A DNA stretch of 64,000 nt, taken from Porphyra umbilicalis. Lineage: Eukaryota; Rhodophyta; Bangiophyceae; Bangiales; Bangiaceae. Within the stretch, counting starts at the first letter, position 1. Each line of letters starts with the position of its first letter. The notes below the pieces were generated by a model that saw nothing but the letters and a program-made list of their open reading frames with translations, did not search any database and had not been told where the DNA came from. Below, in pieces: positions 44,076 to 54,619 of this stretch. Location: the NCBI GenBank assembly GCA_002049455.2, contig KV918777.1, positions 310,001-374,000 of the forward strand, in the 5' to 3' direction. Both the position numbers and the translations under genes were made by a program.

Positions 44076-45782
44076 TCAAGTCGCGCACCCACCACCCCGA
44101 ATCTTGGCGACCGCACGACGGGCAGCCATTGACCGAGCTGTAGCCTGGCGCCGCTGACGGCCTGTGACAAGAGAGCGCAGGCTGCGCTCTTCGGCCGCCT
44201 CGCTCGCCGCAAGACGTGCGGCCACCCGCGCTGCTGCCCCCGCCATTCTACCCTCTCGCGCCAACGCCCGCTGCTCCTTGCCCTCCTCGCGGTCCTTGGC
44301 CAGTTGCAGCTTGCGCGCTTCTTCCGCCCTTTTTGCCGCAGCGCGCTGTTCCAGTACGGCCATGACCGCCTCGGTGGTCACGTGGCACCCCGCACCAGTG
44401 TCCACCGTGCCGGTCCTCAGAACCTTGACGCTTGATGCCAGGGAAGGGCCCTCCTTAAAGAACCTCGACGCAACGTCCGTCCACGCCTCGTCGGGGGTGC
44501 CGTCGGTCTGGTACGTCCGGCTGAGCTCGAATGAAGCGTCAGTGAAGACGTTGGGGTTGATAGGGTGGATGCCCGTGCGAAGAAAACCAGCCTTGATGTT
44601 GCCGGGGGTCATGGAGAGACAGTAGGCCTGCGTGATAATCTCACAGGCCCCGTAAACGTTGAGGCTCTCGTGTTTGTTGGCAGGGCTGTTGGCAAAGGCG
44701 CTCAGGCGCTGCCGCGCGTGTGCCTTCATTGGGCCAAAGACGGCGACATCAAGCGGCTGCGTCACATGGGAGGTGTGCGACGGCAAGGCGTAGGCGATGA
44801 CATTGTTGTCGAAGCACTTACGCAGCACACTGATGGACAGGTGGCTCGAGTAGCCGTCGAAGATGATCAATGTCTTGCCAGATGCCCGCAGCTCCGCGGT
44901 TTGCAGAAGGTAGTTGTCCACCCACACGTTCATGATGGAGCCGTTCACGCCCGACGGGTTCTTGTAGCACACAATCGTGTTGAGCGGCAGGTAGTCGACT
45001 GGCGTTTGGGTCACCCCGTCTACCAGCGTCCGGTACTTGGCCTCCACCCCCGGCAGCACTACGAGGGGAGCGAGTGCACGTCCGTCCGCCGTGATGGACG
45101 CCGCGAGCGTGATATGCTCCGCGTCCCCGCCCACGTTGACGCCGTGCGTGACGGACTGGCCGACGGCGGGGTCCGACAGCACCTTCTCGTTGGAAGCGCC
45201 GAGCTTGCCAAACGAGAACCCAGTCTCGTCCCAGTTGCTCATCCGCTCGGGCGTGATGTCGTGCGTGTCGATGAGGTGCGCTAGCATGGCAAAGTGCGAC
45301 GCAAAATTCTCTTTGGTCATCGCCCTCGCGCGCACGGACTCAAGCACGTTCTCCCGTCGGAGCTTCATGCTGTTACGGCGACAAAACAGACGCACCCAGT
45401 GCTCCGACGGGCGCCCGTCCTTCCACTGAGCCTGCTGCTCAACCGGCAGGTCCTTGATGATGTCCGACACGGCTTCAACCAGGTGGCCCTTCGTAATGTT
45501 GAAGCCATTCCTCTGGAACTCGGAGATGGCGGCCGCGAGCTCCGCCTCACAAGCCGCTGGAAGCTTGTTGCGACGCCCCGGTTGGGTGGGAACGCCGGGC
45601 TTGAGCGCCCGCGCCAGGGTGCCATACGTGACGTGAGTGTTGGCCGGGCGGCTGGCATTGACGATGGCAAGGGCTGCCCGACGCGTGTGCGTCGCTGTCG
45701 TGGTGAGGCATACCGCCTGCGCCAAGGCAGCTGCGCGGACGGCCTGGGCGCTGGCCCGCGTTGTCCGAGTGCTTGGCGTCAT
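44076..45782 (-). CDS. Pogo-like transposase (DDE_1, CENP-B-type), copy A
   Basis: 568 residues from the ATG at 45782 (MTPSTRTTRASAQAV). The N-terminal third is a CENP-B/Tc5-type helix-turn-helix DNA-binding region (LPAACEAELAAAISEFQRNG, then HWVRLFCRRNSMKLRRENV). The catalytic DDE_1 core has all three acidic blocks: NWDETGFSFGK, LIIFDGYSSHLS and HVTQPLDVAVFGPMK, with 35 residues between the second and third D, as in pogo/Tc4/Fot-type enzymes. A basic, Ala/Arg-rich coiled tail follows. The frame is open throughout. It differs from copy B at one residue that I could see (VEAVSD here, VEAESD there). Acts in the nucleus on the element's inverted ends. Confidence 0.93.
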   Translation of the reverse strand: MTPSTRTTRASAQAVRAAALAQAVCLTTTATHTRRAALAIVNASRPANTHVTYGTLARALKPGVPTQPGRRNKLPAACEAELAAAISEFQRNGFNITKGHLVEAVSDIIKDLPVEQQAQWKDGRPSEHWVRLFCRRNSMKLRRENVLESVRARAMTKENFASHFAMLAHLIDTHDITPERMSNWDETGFSFGKLGASNEKVLSDPAVGQSVTHGVNVGGDAEHITLAASITADGRALAPLVVLPGVEAKYRTLVDGVTQTPVDYLPLNTIVCYKNPSGVNGSIMNVWVDNYLLQTAELRASGKTLIIFDGYSSHLSISVLRKCFDNNVIAYALPSHTSHVTQPLDVAVFGPMKAHARQRLSAFANSPANKHESLNVYGACEIITQAYCLSMTPGNIKAGFLRTGIHPINPNVFTDASFELSRTYQTDGTPDEAWTDVASRFFKEGPSLASSVKVLRTGTVDTGAGCHVTTEAVMAVLEQRAAAKRAEEARKLQLAKDREEGKEQRALAREGRMAGAAARVAARLAASEAAEERSLRSLVTGRQRRQATARSMAARRAVAKIRGGGCAT

Positions 45783-46740
45783 GACGCCCGACTGGGACGG
45801 CACCGCGACTGGGTGACAAAGGGGGGGGGAAGGGGGGGTGAAGCAAGGGGTGGTGGAAGAAAAAGTGAGCGGGGGGCGGGGGTGGGTGGTCCTGGTGCGG
45901 TGGTGGTGAGGTGGTGGGTTGCAGATGAGTCGTGGCCGTCGAGCGTTATTGCCACCGGTTATATAGGGCGAGGAGACCGCCCCAGACGGCCCTCGGGCAC
46001 GACTGGGTGCCCACCTGTGGACTGAGAGGCCGCTGTCCCGGGCACAGACAGGGGGTGCTGACGGAAAGGGCGCGCGGGCTGGCACCTGGCAGCAACGAGT
46101 GCACGCGTCGGCGAGAAAGTGCGCGCTCGCGGATGAGTGCCATCCGTGCGGAGGGCCCCCGATCACTGCTCCGGATCACCGGTTTGTGATCCCGACCGCG
46201 ATCGATCGGCCGGATCTGCAATGTTACGAGCACTTAGCGCCGAAAGGACGGCCTCCTTCCGCGCCACCCCGACCGTCTCCGTTTTTTTTCGAGCATACGA
46301 GCGCCCTTGACAGCAAAAGATGCGCCTTCCTCTGGGCTTTCTGTTGGTATGTTTTCTCCCCCTCCGCTGTTTTATTTTTGTAGCAGCGCCGAAGAAGAGA
46401 GAAAAAGCAGTAAAAAGACGGGCAAATGAGCTGGAATCGACGATTCCGGTGATCCAGCTTTGCGTCGCTGATCCAGAATTGCGTCAGGGACAGTACGGGA
46501 GCCCGTGCGGTAACTCGCCCAGAGGGGCATGGGACGGCGAGCCCGCTGGGCGCGCTTGACTGTGGTGGTGCATAAGAGCGCGAAACGGGCCGCTCGGCAC
46601 TAATCAATTGCCAACACAACCCTTTGTCTGCCAGCCACTCACGCATCCATTAGCTCGTCATCTTCCACCACCCCAACCGCCCTCACCAACTCTACCCACT
46701 GAACCTTCTCTTTCTCCCCCCTTCCCGCTCTCCCCTCAAG

Positions 46741-47226
46741 ATGAAGGTCACCATTGCTGTCGTCGCGTTCCTGGCCCTCGCCGCCTCGGCGTCGGCGTCC
46801 ATCGTCCCCACCGCCCGCCAAGTGCCGTGCGCGCCCCAGCCGACGTGGATGCCGACGCTCCCCCAGCAGCCGGCGGCGCCGGGGCAGCCCGCGCCGTGGC
46901 AGCCGACTCCACCCGCGCCGTGGCAGCCGACGCCGCCTGCTCCGTGGCAGCCGGCGCCCCCTGCTCCGTGGCAGCCGGCGCCGCCCGCGCCGTGGCAGCC
47001 GCCGGCGCCGACCGTGGCCACGCTCACCGATGCGGAGGGCATGGTCACGGCCACTGTCGGCGAAAAGACGTGCGTCATGACGGAGGCGCTCCCCGAGGGT
47101 GAGACTGTTCCCCCGTACGCGCGGGTGTCGGCGCAGTGGGGTGCAGAGTACGCTGTGATGCAGACGATGCCCATCGGCACGATGTATTCGTGCGAGCTCG
47201 AGGTCGCCGCAGGGGACCGTCGCTAG
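46741..47226 (+). CDS. Secreted Pro-rich protein (PWQP repeats) with C-terminal two-Cys module
   Basis: 161 residues. Signal peptide MKVTIAVVAFLALAASASAS, a linker with PPAPWQP repeats, then a module (VTATVGEKTCVMTEALPEGE, then EYAVMQTMPIG and YSCELEV) that matches the C-terminus of the protein at 27120-27922. The ATG at 46741 follows a pyrimidine-rich leader (TTCTCTTTCTCCCC...CAAG), and a CATAAGAG sequence about 170 bp upstream could be a weak TATA element. Pogo copy A ends only 247 bp upstream, so it inserted into or next to the promoter. Extracellular matrix/cell-wall role is inferred. The gene reads in a single frame without interruption. Confidence 0.85.
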   Translation: MKVTIAVVAFLALAASASASIVPTARQVPCAPQPTWMPTLPQQPAAPGQPAPWQPTPPAPWQPTPPAPWQPAPPAPWQPAPPAPWQPPAPTVATLTDAEGMVTATVGEKTCVMTEALPEGETVPPYARVSAQWGAEYAVMQTMPIGTMYSCELEVAAGDRR

Positions 47227-47334
47227 AAGAGGTTGTCAACGCGTGCAAGGCAAGCGTGGTGGCCCGATTTTGCGAAGAGAAGCATCGCTTTTCCGAGTGG
47301 TACCGTAGCAACAAAAAAGTATGGGGCCGTAGAT

Positions 47335-47417
47335 GCGCCTTCCGGGAATCGAACCCGGGTCTCGTGCGGTCTGCTGTGCAGTGGCAAGCACGTATTCTAC
47401 CACTAGACCAAAGGTGC
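47335..47417 (-). tRNA. trnG-GCC: tRNA-Gly (anticodon GCC) with 13-nt intron
   Basis: Minus strand. Acceptor arms GCACCTT/AAGGCGC with one mismatch, A box TGGTCTAGTGG, and T arm CCCGGGTTCGATTCCCGG. The anticodon stem is CGTGC/GCACG, and the loop is TT-GCC-A followed by a 13-nt insert at the canonical intron position between bases 37 and 38. The overall sequence resembles eukaryotic tRNA-Gly(GCC). Confidence 0.93.
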
Positions 47418-48728
47418 TGTGCTGACGATCCCGATACCAGCAATTTTTAATTACTATGACCCATTAGCATTTCAAAGCAGAGTGATTCGAGAGACATGCG
47501 CTCTACAACAGATACTGCATGTACAGTACGTACCCAATATTACTGGTCCACCCCTATCCGTGGCCAATGCGCACGGTTGCCGAGACCGGCCTCGCACGAA
47601 CCGCGCTTGCTGCTGCCGCACTACAAAGGAGCCTTTGTCGGAGAAGAAGACCAACACCCAGTGGTCGGTCCCCGACCCGCGGTTCCTCGTCCATGAGGCG
47701 TGTGTGCTTGTTGGCAGACGAGGAGAACTTTCTTGGCAGGAGAACAAGATTACAATCCAAGGCCCTTGACGGCCTTCTGCATCGTTTGGAAAGACAAGTG
47801 GGGGGGAGAGGGCCCTCCAGCAGTGTTGGTGCTCTCGGCATCGTGCTATTCATTATTTTCTGCCAGACTGGCGAAGGGGGCGTCCTACTCCAGCAGACGG
47901 AGCCCGGGCAGCTCGCATTCACTCACCACCTTTGTCCTGCCCCTGTTTACATTGTCAGCCAGCCCGCCGTACCCCCGAGTGGCGGTAGCGACGTAAGCAT
48001 CCGTTCTTCGATTGTGGCTGATGGACGTTGCCATGTCGCCGTTGAGCTGTTTGTTGGCGACCATCTCCTTGATCGCGCCTACCTGCAGAGGGGTGATGGG
48101 GGTCGTTCGACATCCCGCCATGATGGTTCTGGTGAGTTTCTATCCGCTGGTGACAAGCTGGGGGCGTTTCTTCGTAGGTCACCGGGTGAACGCTCCACGC
48201 TCAAGTCCCCAGAATGTGGCAGATCAGGGCCAGAGAGGCCGATTATCCAATCCCATTGACGACCGCAATCGCCTTTCCAAGGTGGGCAAATAATATTGGG
48301 TACGTACAGTACTCTACGTCAAGGGCGTCGAGTACGTACATTGTTCTGTGTATGAACTGTGGGGTCGTGGCCGAGCTCAACTTGACTGCTCGCAGCGCCC
48401 ATGGGCAGAACATCCAGCAATGGCACCGGCTATCGAGCACGACCACAGCTTGGGAATGGCTCCACTTTTGACTCGTATCTCACACAAGGGCATCACTTCA
48501 AACATGTGGTGGGGTCGTTTACACAAAGACGAGTGCCGCAGCGTTTGGACGCCAACAAACGCGTCGCCCCCCAAGACGCACCAAGGCCGCCACGCACGGC
48601 GCGGCAGGCTGCAAAAAAACACGCAGGGTGACTCTCCTATCAAGCAAACGGTGGCCAACTAAAATCCAAAAGCCAACCATCCCAACACGTCCACCCCCGT
48701 CACACCCGTGTACGGACGCGCGATCACC
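47418..48728. other. Intergenic, no gene recognised
   Basis: About 1.3 kb of moderate-GC sequence between the tRNA and the convergent end of the Gly-rich gene. Only short frames; no repeat or RNA gene recognised. Confidence 0.4.
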
Positions 48729-49646
48729 TTAGGTGTAGCAGCGGTTGGGCTGGCACGACCCGTTCTCGCACGAGTACCCGTCCCAGCACAGCGCACCGGC
48801 ATCCCCACACGAGCCGCACGGCTTGACATAGTTGCGGCACGTCGCGCCGCTGCTACCACCGGCCGAGCGGCAGACGAGACCTTCGGCGCAGACGGCGCCG
48901 TCGTAGTCGCACGCCTGGCCGACCGGGAGGGCAGCCGGCGGCGCCGGCGGCGCGGGCATCGACGGCGGTGGGGGCGGGGGCGGGGGCGGGGGGGGCGGCG
49001 CCGGCGCCCCGGGCAGCGCGCCGCCGCCGCCCTTGCTGCCGCTCTTGCTGCCCTTGCTGCCGCTCTTTCCGCCGCTGCCGCTGCCCCCGGCGGCGCCGCC
49101 AAAGCCCCCACGACCGGCGCTGCCGCCCTTGTCGCCGCTGCCGCCCTTGCCGCCGCTACCGCCACCCTTGCTGCCACTCTTGCCGCCGCTGCCACCGCCC
49201 CCGGCGGTGCCACCAAAGCCCCCACGGTCGCCGCTGCCACCGCCACCGCCGGCACTGCCACCACCCTTGCTGCCACTCTTGCCGCCGCTGCCGCTGCCCC
49301 CGGCGACGCCGCCAAAGCCCCCACGACCGGCGCTGCCGCCCTTGCCGCCGCTGCCGCCCTTGCCGCCGCTGCCGCCCTTGCCGCCGCTACCGCCCTTGCC
49401 GCCGCTACCGCCACCCTTGCTGCCGCTCTTGCCGCCGCTGCCACCGCCCCCGGCGGAGCCCCCGAGGCCCCCACGGTCGCCACTGCCGCCGCCGCCGCCG
49501 GCGCTGCCACCACCCGGCGCGCCGCCCCCATACCCCCTGTACGCGTGCACCGACGGGACGGGCGCGCGCACCGCGCCGTCGGCGACGGTCGCGGCGGCAA
49601 CGGCGGCAAGGAGGGTGACGGCGGTGGCCCTGCGGAAGGACCCCAT
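48729..49646 (-). CDS. Secreted Gly/Ser/Lys-rich protein with C-terminal Cys-rich module
   Basis: 305 residues from the ATG at 49646. Signal peptide MGSFRRATAVTLLAAVAAAT followed by VADGA. Residues ~40-220 are GGSGGKGG-type repeats built from duplicated blocks (GGFGG, GGKSGSKGGG). A Pro run follows, then a 60-residue Cys-rich end with ten cysteines (ACDYDGAVCAEGLVC, then CGSCGDAGALCWDGYSCENG). The spacing resembles small disulfide-knot extracellular modules (dickkopf/EGF-like), but I cannot assign a family. The composition suggests a structural wall or matrix protein anchored by the basic Gly-rich repeats to anionic polysaccharide; that is inference. The frame is intact. Confidence 0.8.
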   Translation of the reverse strand: MGSFRRATAVTLLAAVAAATVADGAVRAPVPSVHAYRGYGGGAPGGGSAGGGGGSGDRGGLGGSAGGGGSGGKSGSKGGGSGGKGGSGGKGGSGGKGGSGGKGGSAGRGGFGGVAGGSGSGGKSGSKGGGSAGGGGGSGDRGGFGGTAGGGGSGGKSGSKGGGSGGKGGSGDKGGSAGRGGFGGAAGGSGSGGKSGSKGSKSGSKGGGGALPGAPAPPPPPPPPPPPPSMPAPPAPPAALPVGQACDYDGAVCAEGLVCRSAGGSSGATCRNYVKPCGSCGDAGALCWDGYSCENGSCQPNRCYT

Positions 49647-51751
49647 GGTGGCGGCGGGGGGGGGTGGTCACGACAAGCTCAAACGCCAAACAGGCTGGGG
49701 GGGGGAGGAGGGGGGTGAGGAGGCTCGTGCTGGAGGTGAGAAGCTGCGGGTGAAGGCACACGGGCGGCTGATGCAATGATGAGGGGTGGGACGTTAGCCA
49801 AACCGGCGGCCGACGACCGCTTTTGTACGCCCGCCGCCACACCTGACTGACGGCCCGCCGCGCGCGCGGTGGCGGCGCGCGCCACCGCGCCGCGCGCACG
49901 AGCGGGGCCGCCGCGCCGCTGCCGGGCGCCGCACACCCATCACACGCGCGTGGCCGCCCGCCCCCCGCCCGTGAGGGCGCCCCCCTCCACCCCGCGCAGC
50001 CGCCGAGCGCGACGCCGCGGCGCCGCCCACGCGGCGCCGGTGCGGTGCCCGCGCCGCGCCGCGGCGGCGCGCCACACCCCCCCACCCCCCCACCGCAGAC
50101 ACGCGCCCCGCCTGCCGCCGCGCGGCGGTCGGGGCGACACGGCGACCGGCGCCATCCCCCGCCCCGGGCCGTCCCCCCCACCAACGGGGCCGCCCGGCGG
50201 CCACCCCCGCGCCGCGTCGCCGCGTCGCGTGGCGCGGACGGCACGCGCGCCGGTGCGTCGTCGGGTCCCCACCGACGGGCGGTGGGGGCGTGCGCGTCCG
50301 CCCCGCCAGCGCCCCCATGGAACACCGAGCCGCGACGGCAGCGGCGGCGCGGCGGCGAAGCAGCACGCACCCCCCCGCCTCCCCCCCCCCCCCCCCCCCA
50401 CAGCGGCGGCGGTCAAGCCGCCGCGGGGCGTGTCACGACGCCGGCCGCGGCCGCGCGGCGTGTGTCACGACGCGCCCCGACGCTACCGCGCGGTGGCGGC
50501 CGCATGGATGCCCCCCATGGTGGGGGCGGCGGGCGGACGCCAATGGCGGGGGGCGCCCGCGTGGGGCCGCCCGCGCCGACAGGGGCGGCGGCCGGTCGGC
50601 CCCCCCCCCCATGGGAAGGATGGGGGCCGCCGCAGCGTCGGCCCGCCCCCGCCCGCGCCGGCGCGCGCGGCACGACCGGCCGACGCGGGGGCGTGCCGGC
50701 GGCGGCGGCGCGGGGGCGGCGGCGCCCACGGGTTGATCATGGCGGACGAGGCGTGGAGGGGGCGGGGGGGGGGGGGGCGCACGCGCGCGGTCGCGGCGTC
50801 AGCCGCCGCCGCGGGGGGGTGCGCGCGCGCGCCGCGCGGCGCGGTCGCGTCGCGGGTCGCGTCGACGGGACGTGCGGGCGCGGCGGCGGCGACCGCGTCG
50901 GCGTGCGCGGTGCGTCTCACCACAGCGGCGTTTCTTTTTGATGAAGATTGTTGAAATGAAAACGTTTCAAAGTTACAGTTGACACATTTTTGCCTTGCGG
51001 CCGCGAACCGTCCCTCCCGGTCGGCCCGCGGCGCGGCGCCCGCGTGTCCAAAACCGGCCCGCGGCGCTCGGCGCGGGGTGCATCGCGGCGGTGGGCAACG
51101 TGGCGGAGGCGGCGGTGGCGGTCGTGGGAGGGGTCACAGACACCGTCGCGGACGGTGTTGCAGTCGCCGTCGAGGTGCACGGGGACGACGCGGCGGCGGC
51201 CGCCGCCCGCCCATTAGTGTCGACGGGCGGCGCCGTCGGGTCCCCGGTGCAGCACTTGTCCCCATTGGCGGCTGCACCGCACGTGGGCGATGGTGGGGAG
51301 CATGAAGGCGGCATGGTACCGGCAGCTCGAGCGGTGGACGTAGCGGACGCGCCAGACGTGGATGCGCGGACCGGCTCGAGCACCCTCGACGTTGCGGGGC
51401 TGTCGGCGAGAGAGAAGGGGCATGGTGGAGGTGTGGCGGGAAGGAAAAAAAGTTCATGACGCCCGCAGCAGTCTTTAACGCTTGATGCCAACGAGTGCCT
51501 CGCGACACCCACTGCCAGGGCATTACCCAAAGTTGGTGGGCATCAGGGACGCGACCTGCCGTCCACGCCGTCAGACCGCCAAGTGTTCAGCTCGGACGTG
51601 GTTGTCTTGCAAACGCAAAAAAAGAGCGGCATCGGTACACGCCACTAGAGTGGACTGCATGGAACCTAAAAATAGAACATTGCCGAACGGAACATAATGG
51701 ACAGTCAATAAATACAAACATTGACCGTCAATGTGCAAGCAGTTGAAGCGG
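49647..51751. other. Very GC-rich island, no gene supported
   Basis: 49.8-50.93 kb is extremely GC-rich with long C and G runs and is open in almost every frame. An ATG frame at 50739-50954 and a minus-strand frame starting near 51320 (MPPSCSPPSPTCGAAANGD) are possible small genes but have no supporting motif. The composition falls sharply after 50930. The island starts about 150 bp upstream of the Gly-rich gene and may include its promoter. Confidence 0.45.
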
Positions 51752-51834
51752 GCACCTTTGGTCTAGTGGTAGAGTACGTGCTTGCCATAATGCAGCAGAA
51801 CGCACGAGACCCGGGTTCGATTCCCGGAAGGCGC
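51752..51834 (+). tRNA. trnG-GCC: tRNA-Gly (anticodon GCC) with 13-nt intron, second copy
   Basis: Plus strand. The tRNA body is the same as at 47335-47417 apart from one base in the D-arm region, with the same acceptor mismatch and the CGTGC/GCACG anticodon stem. The 13-nt intron after the GCC anticodon loop differs in sequence (TAATGCAGCAGAA here). Confidence 0.93.
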
Positions 51835-51899
51835 AATATTATGATTAGTTTTTTCACTGCTCGCTGGTGTGCAAGCTTTTTCTGAATTCCAGCCCAGGT

Positions 51900-52205
51900 C
51901 ATGGCTGTCTTCCTAAGGCCCAATCTACACGGCGCGTGTACGGCGTGCTCAGACACGTGCTAGCCAATGGGAGCGCTTCGTTCCAATCACACTCCAATCA
52001 CGCTAATACTTTTAGACCCAATCCGGCCGACCGTGCGATCCCGCACACAAAGGACTTACGAGCCGAAACAGGCTCATTCGGCGCATTCAAGCCGAACACG
52101 TTCACGTGCGCGAGATTTTTTTTAATATCTCGCGCACGTGAACGTGTTTGGAAAGGAATGTGTCAGTTGCGTCTTTTGGCTTTCGCAGGAATGATTGGAC
52201 GAGAA
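51900..52205 (-). repeat. Dispersed palindromic repeat, copy 2 (uninterrupted)
   Basis: Reverse-complement match to 21135-22180 without the 733-bp insert. The central palindrome is at about 52091-52150 (GAACACGTTCACGTGCGCGA ... TCGCGCACGTGAACGTGTTT). Both copies share the CCAATGGGA / GTTCCAATCAC blocks, the CGTAAGTCC-like block, and ATGATTGGACGAG at the far end. A short match to the family's end (CGCCGTGTAGACTGGGCCTA) recurs near 57195. Confidence 0.75.
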
Positions 52206-52713
52206 GGCTCCTCACGACTGCACCACTCGGATCAAGAGATGGGAGACCCGTCAGTTCTCGAGAGACGCCTGCTCGGTGCAGTCGCGTACTGTCCCTGACG
52301 CAATTCTGGATCAAGAATACTGCTCTGGAGGATAGCGTTGTTGGATCTCATCGGAGGAAAGATCTGAAGACAGATCTGAGAAGGCGCTGAGGAGAGCTTT
52401 CTTTTGTGTACGGCATGTGCTGCCTTTTTTCTTGTTCTTCTTGTCCTTTTGGTAGCTCGAAGTTGTGTTTCATTGATGACCTTCCGTGACACGGGCGACG
52501 CAACTATGGATCACGGCGAATCGGATTGATTTCGTAGGCTACTTGGCAACTGTGGACAATCGTCAATTGGAGCAGGCGATCGTGTTCGATGCGTTGGTCG
52601 GTCGTGCTCGCCTCCCCATGCCTGTGCACACAGGACGCGTTGCCCCCGCGTCAGGACTACGCCATCACCCGAGCCGTTCCACCCCTCCCTGCGGCCAGGT
52701 TGGCGCGCCTCGG

Positions 52714-53734
52714 TGGCTCCTTCGCGGCGTCCGCGCCGCCCCAGCCTGCCACCACGCCGGCACTCCTCGTCGTCGCCGTCGCGGCGGCCGCGCCACCCCA
52801 CACTGCTACCACGCTGGCACGCCTCGTCGGTGCCGTCGGGGCGGACGCGCCGCACTACCATACCACAGCACGGCGCTCGGTATTGTCGTGGCGGTCGCCC
52901 CGCCCCACCGTGCGACAACACCTGCGCGCGTCGTCGGTGCCGTCGCGGTAGCCGCGCCGCCCCACCCTGCCACCACGCCGGCGCGCGCCGTCGCGGCGGC
53001 CGCACCACCACACCTCACCACCTCGCTGGCGCGCGTCGTCGGTGACGTCGGAGCGGCCGCGCCACCCCACCCTGCCACCACGCCGGCGCGCGCCGTCGCG
53101 GCGGCCGCGCCACCCCACCCTACCACCTCGCTGGTGCGCGTCTTCAGTGCCGTCGGGGCGGCCGCGCCGCCCCATCCCGCCACCACGCCGGCGCGCGCCG
53201 TCGCGGCGGCCACACCACCCGGCCCTAACAACTCACTTGTGCGCGTCCTCAGTGCCGTTGGGGCGGCCGCGCCACCCCACCCTGCCGCCACGCCGGCGCG
53301 CTCCGTCAGGGCGGCGGCGCCACCCCGCCCTACCACTTCTCTGGAGCGCCTCGTCGGTGCCGTCGGGGCGGCCGCGGCCCCCAACCTCGCCACCACGCCG
53401 GCGCGCGCCGTCGCGGCGGCGGCGCCACCCCACCCTACCATCTCGCTGGCGCGCGACGTCGGTGCCGTCGGGGCGGCCGCGCCACCCCACCCTGCCACCA
53501 CGCCGGCGCGCGCCGTCGCGGCGGCCGCGCCACCCCACGCTGCCACCTCACTGGCGCGCCTCGTCGGTGCCGTCGAGGCGACCGCGCCGCCCTACCGTGC
53601 CGCAGCGCGGCGCTCGGTTTTGTCGTGGCGGTCGCCTGGCCCCACCGCGCCACCACACTGGCGCGCGTCGCCGGTGCCGTCGCGGCGACCGCGCCGCCCC
53701 ACCCTGCCAGCTGCCCCGCATCTTCGGCTGTGTG
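52714..53734. repeat. ~105-bp minisatellite inside pogo copy B
   Basis: Same array as at 42170-43190, same number of units, with only scattered single-base differences. The array has not changed in length since the two copies separated. Confidence 0.88.
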
Positions 53735-54619
53735 CGCCGCGCCCACGCTCGTGTGCTTCTTGGAAGCAGCGTGTTTGCCGCGCTTCCTGGCAGTCCCGGT
53801 GGCCTCGACATATGCGGACGCCCGGAACGTGGGCGGATGCTGCGATGCGGGCGGTGACCCGCGACGCATGTCTGTGGGGGGGTAGGGGCGGCGGAACTCT
53901 GGCGGACCGGTGTGTGCGGCGGGATCGTGGGTTTGGCTGAGGGGTGATGGGGCTGCGGGTGGTATTCCCATAGTTTTCTCTGCGAGGATGAACAGATCAG
54001 AAGGCGACGTTGGTTACAATGTCACATGCTGTGATTGTGGGGGCTATTCGAGTGGGGGCGAGGGTAACGGGAATGACCATACACTGCCGGGCGCGGAGGG
54101 AGAGAGGGGACTGGGTGGCGATACTCCAACGGCCCACCGACCGGCCGGCCGTCCGTGGGCCTCGAATAATCCGTCGCATTGAGGGAGGTGTCTGAGGCGG
54201 CCCTACTGGCGTAGGTCGAGTGGGGAGGCGCGTGGAAAGGAGGGAGTGGGTGGCAGGGGAGACGTGCGCATTGTTCGCATGTAGCTCCGCGCGGCGTCGT
54301 GGTACACCACGGTTACGCCGCGTGCCGGCCGGAGCGTCATGGACGAGAAAGATGGGCGCGGCGCCGGGCAGGCGACGACGCTGTTCAGCGGATCTGTCAA
54401 TACCCGGACGGATACATTGGCTAATTATGCCTCTCATCAAATTTAACTCTTGAATTTCTACATTGAATGAACGCAATGCATTGGACAAGACGCACTGCAA
54501 GCAGCTGCTGACAGTCAATAAGCGTACCAAATACACACTTGACACGTCCACATACGAGATACTTCTCATTGTCCACACGAGACCAATTGGCACCAAGAGC
54601 ACAACCGCTTGCCGATTTA

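Larger units (their letters stand above)
41745..46493. mobile_element. Pogo-like (Tc1/mariner superfamily) DNA transposon, copy A, full length
   Basis: 4749 bp with 25-bp inverted ends beginning CTGTCCCTGACGCAATTCTG and a TA on each side (41743-41744, 46494-46495), the target typical of the superfamily. The right end carries a second, inner copy of part of the end sequence (GATCCAGCTTTGCGTC ahead of GATCCAGAATTGCGTC), likely a transposase binding site. It encodes one transposase on the minus strand. The left 2.3 kb has no recognised gene but includes a 105-bp minisatellite. Copy B at 52289-57036 is almost identical, so both are very recent. Confidence 0.95.

Noticed and set aside
49869-50954. 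361-codon plus-strand frame
   Set aside because: Lies in the extremely GC-rich island where nearly every frame is open; no motif, no convincing start.
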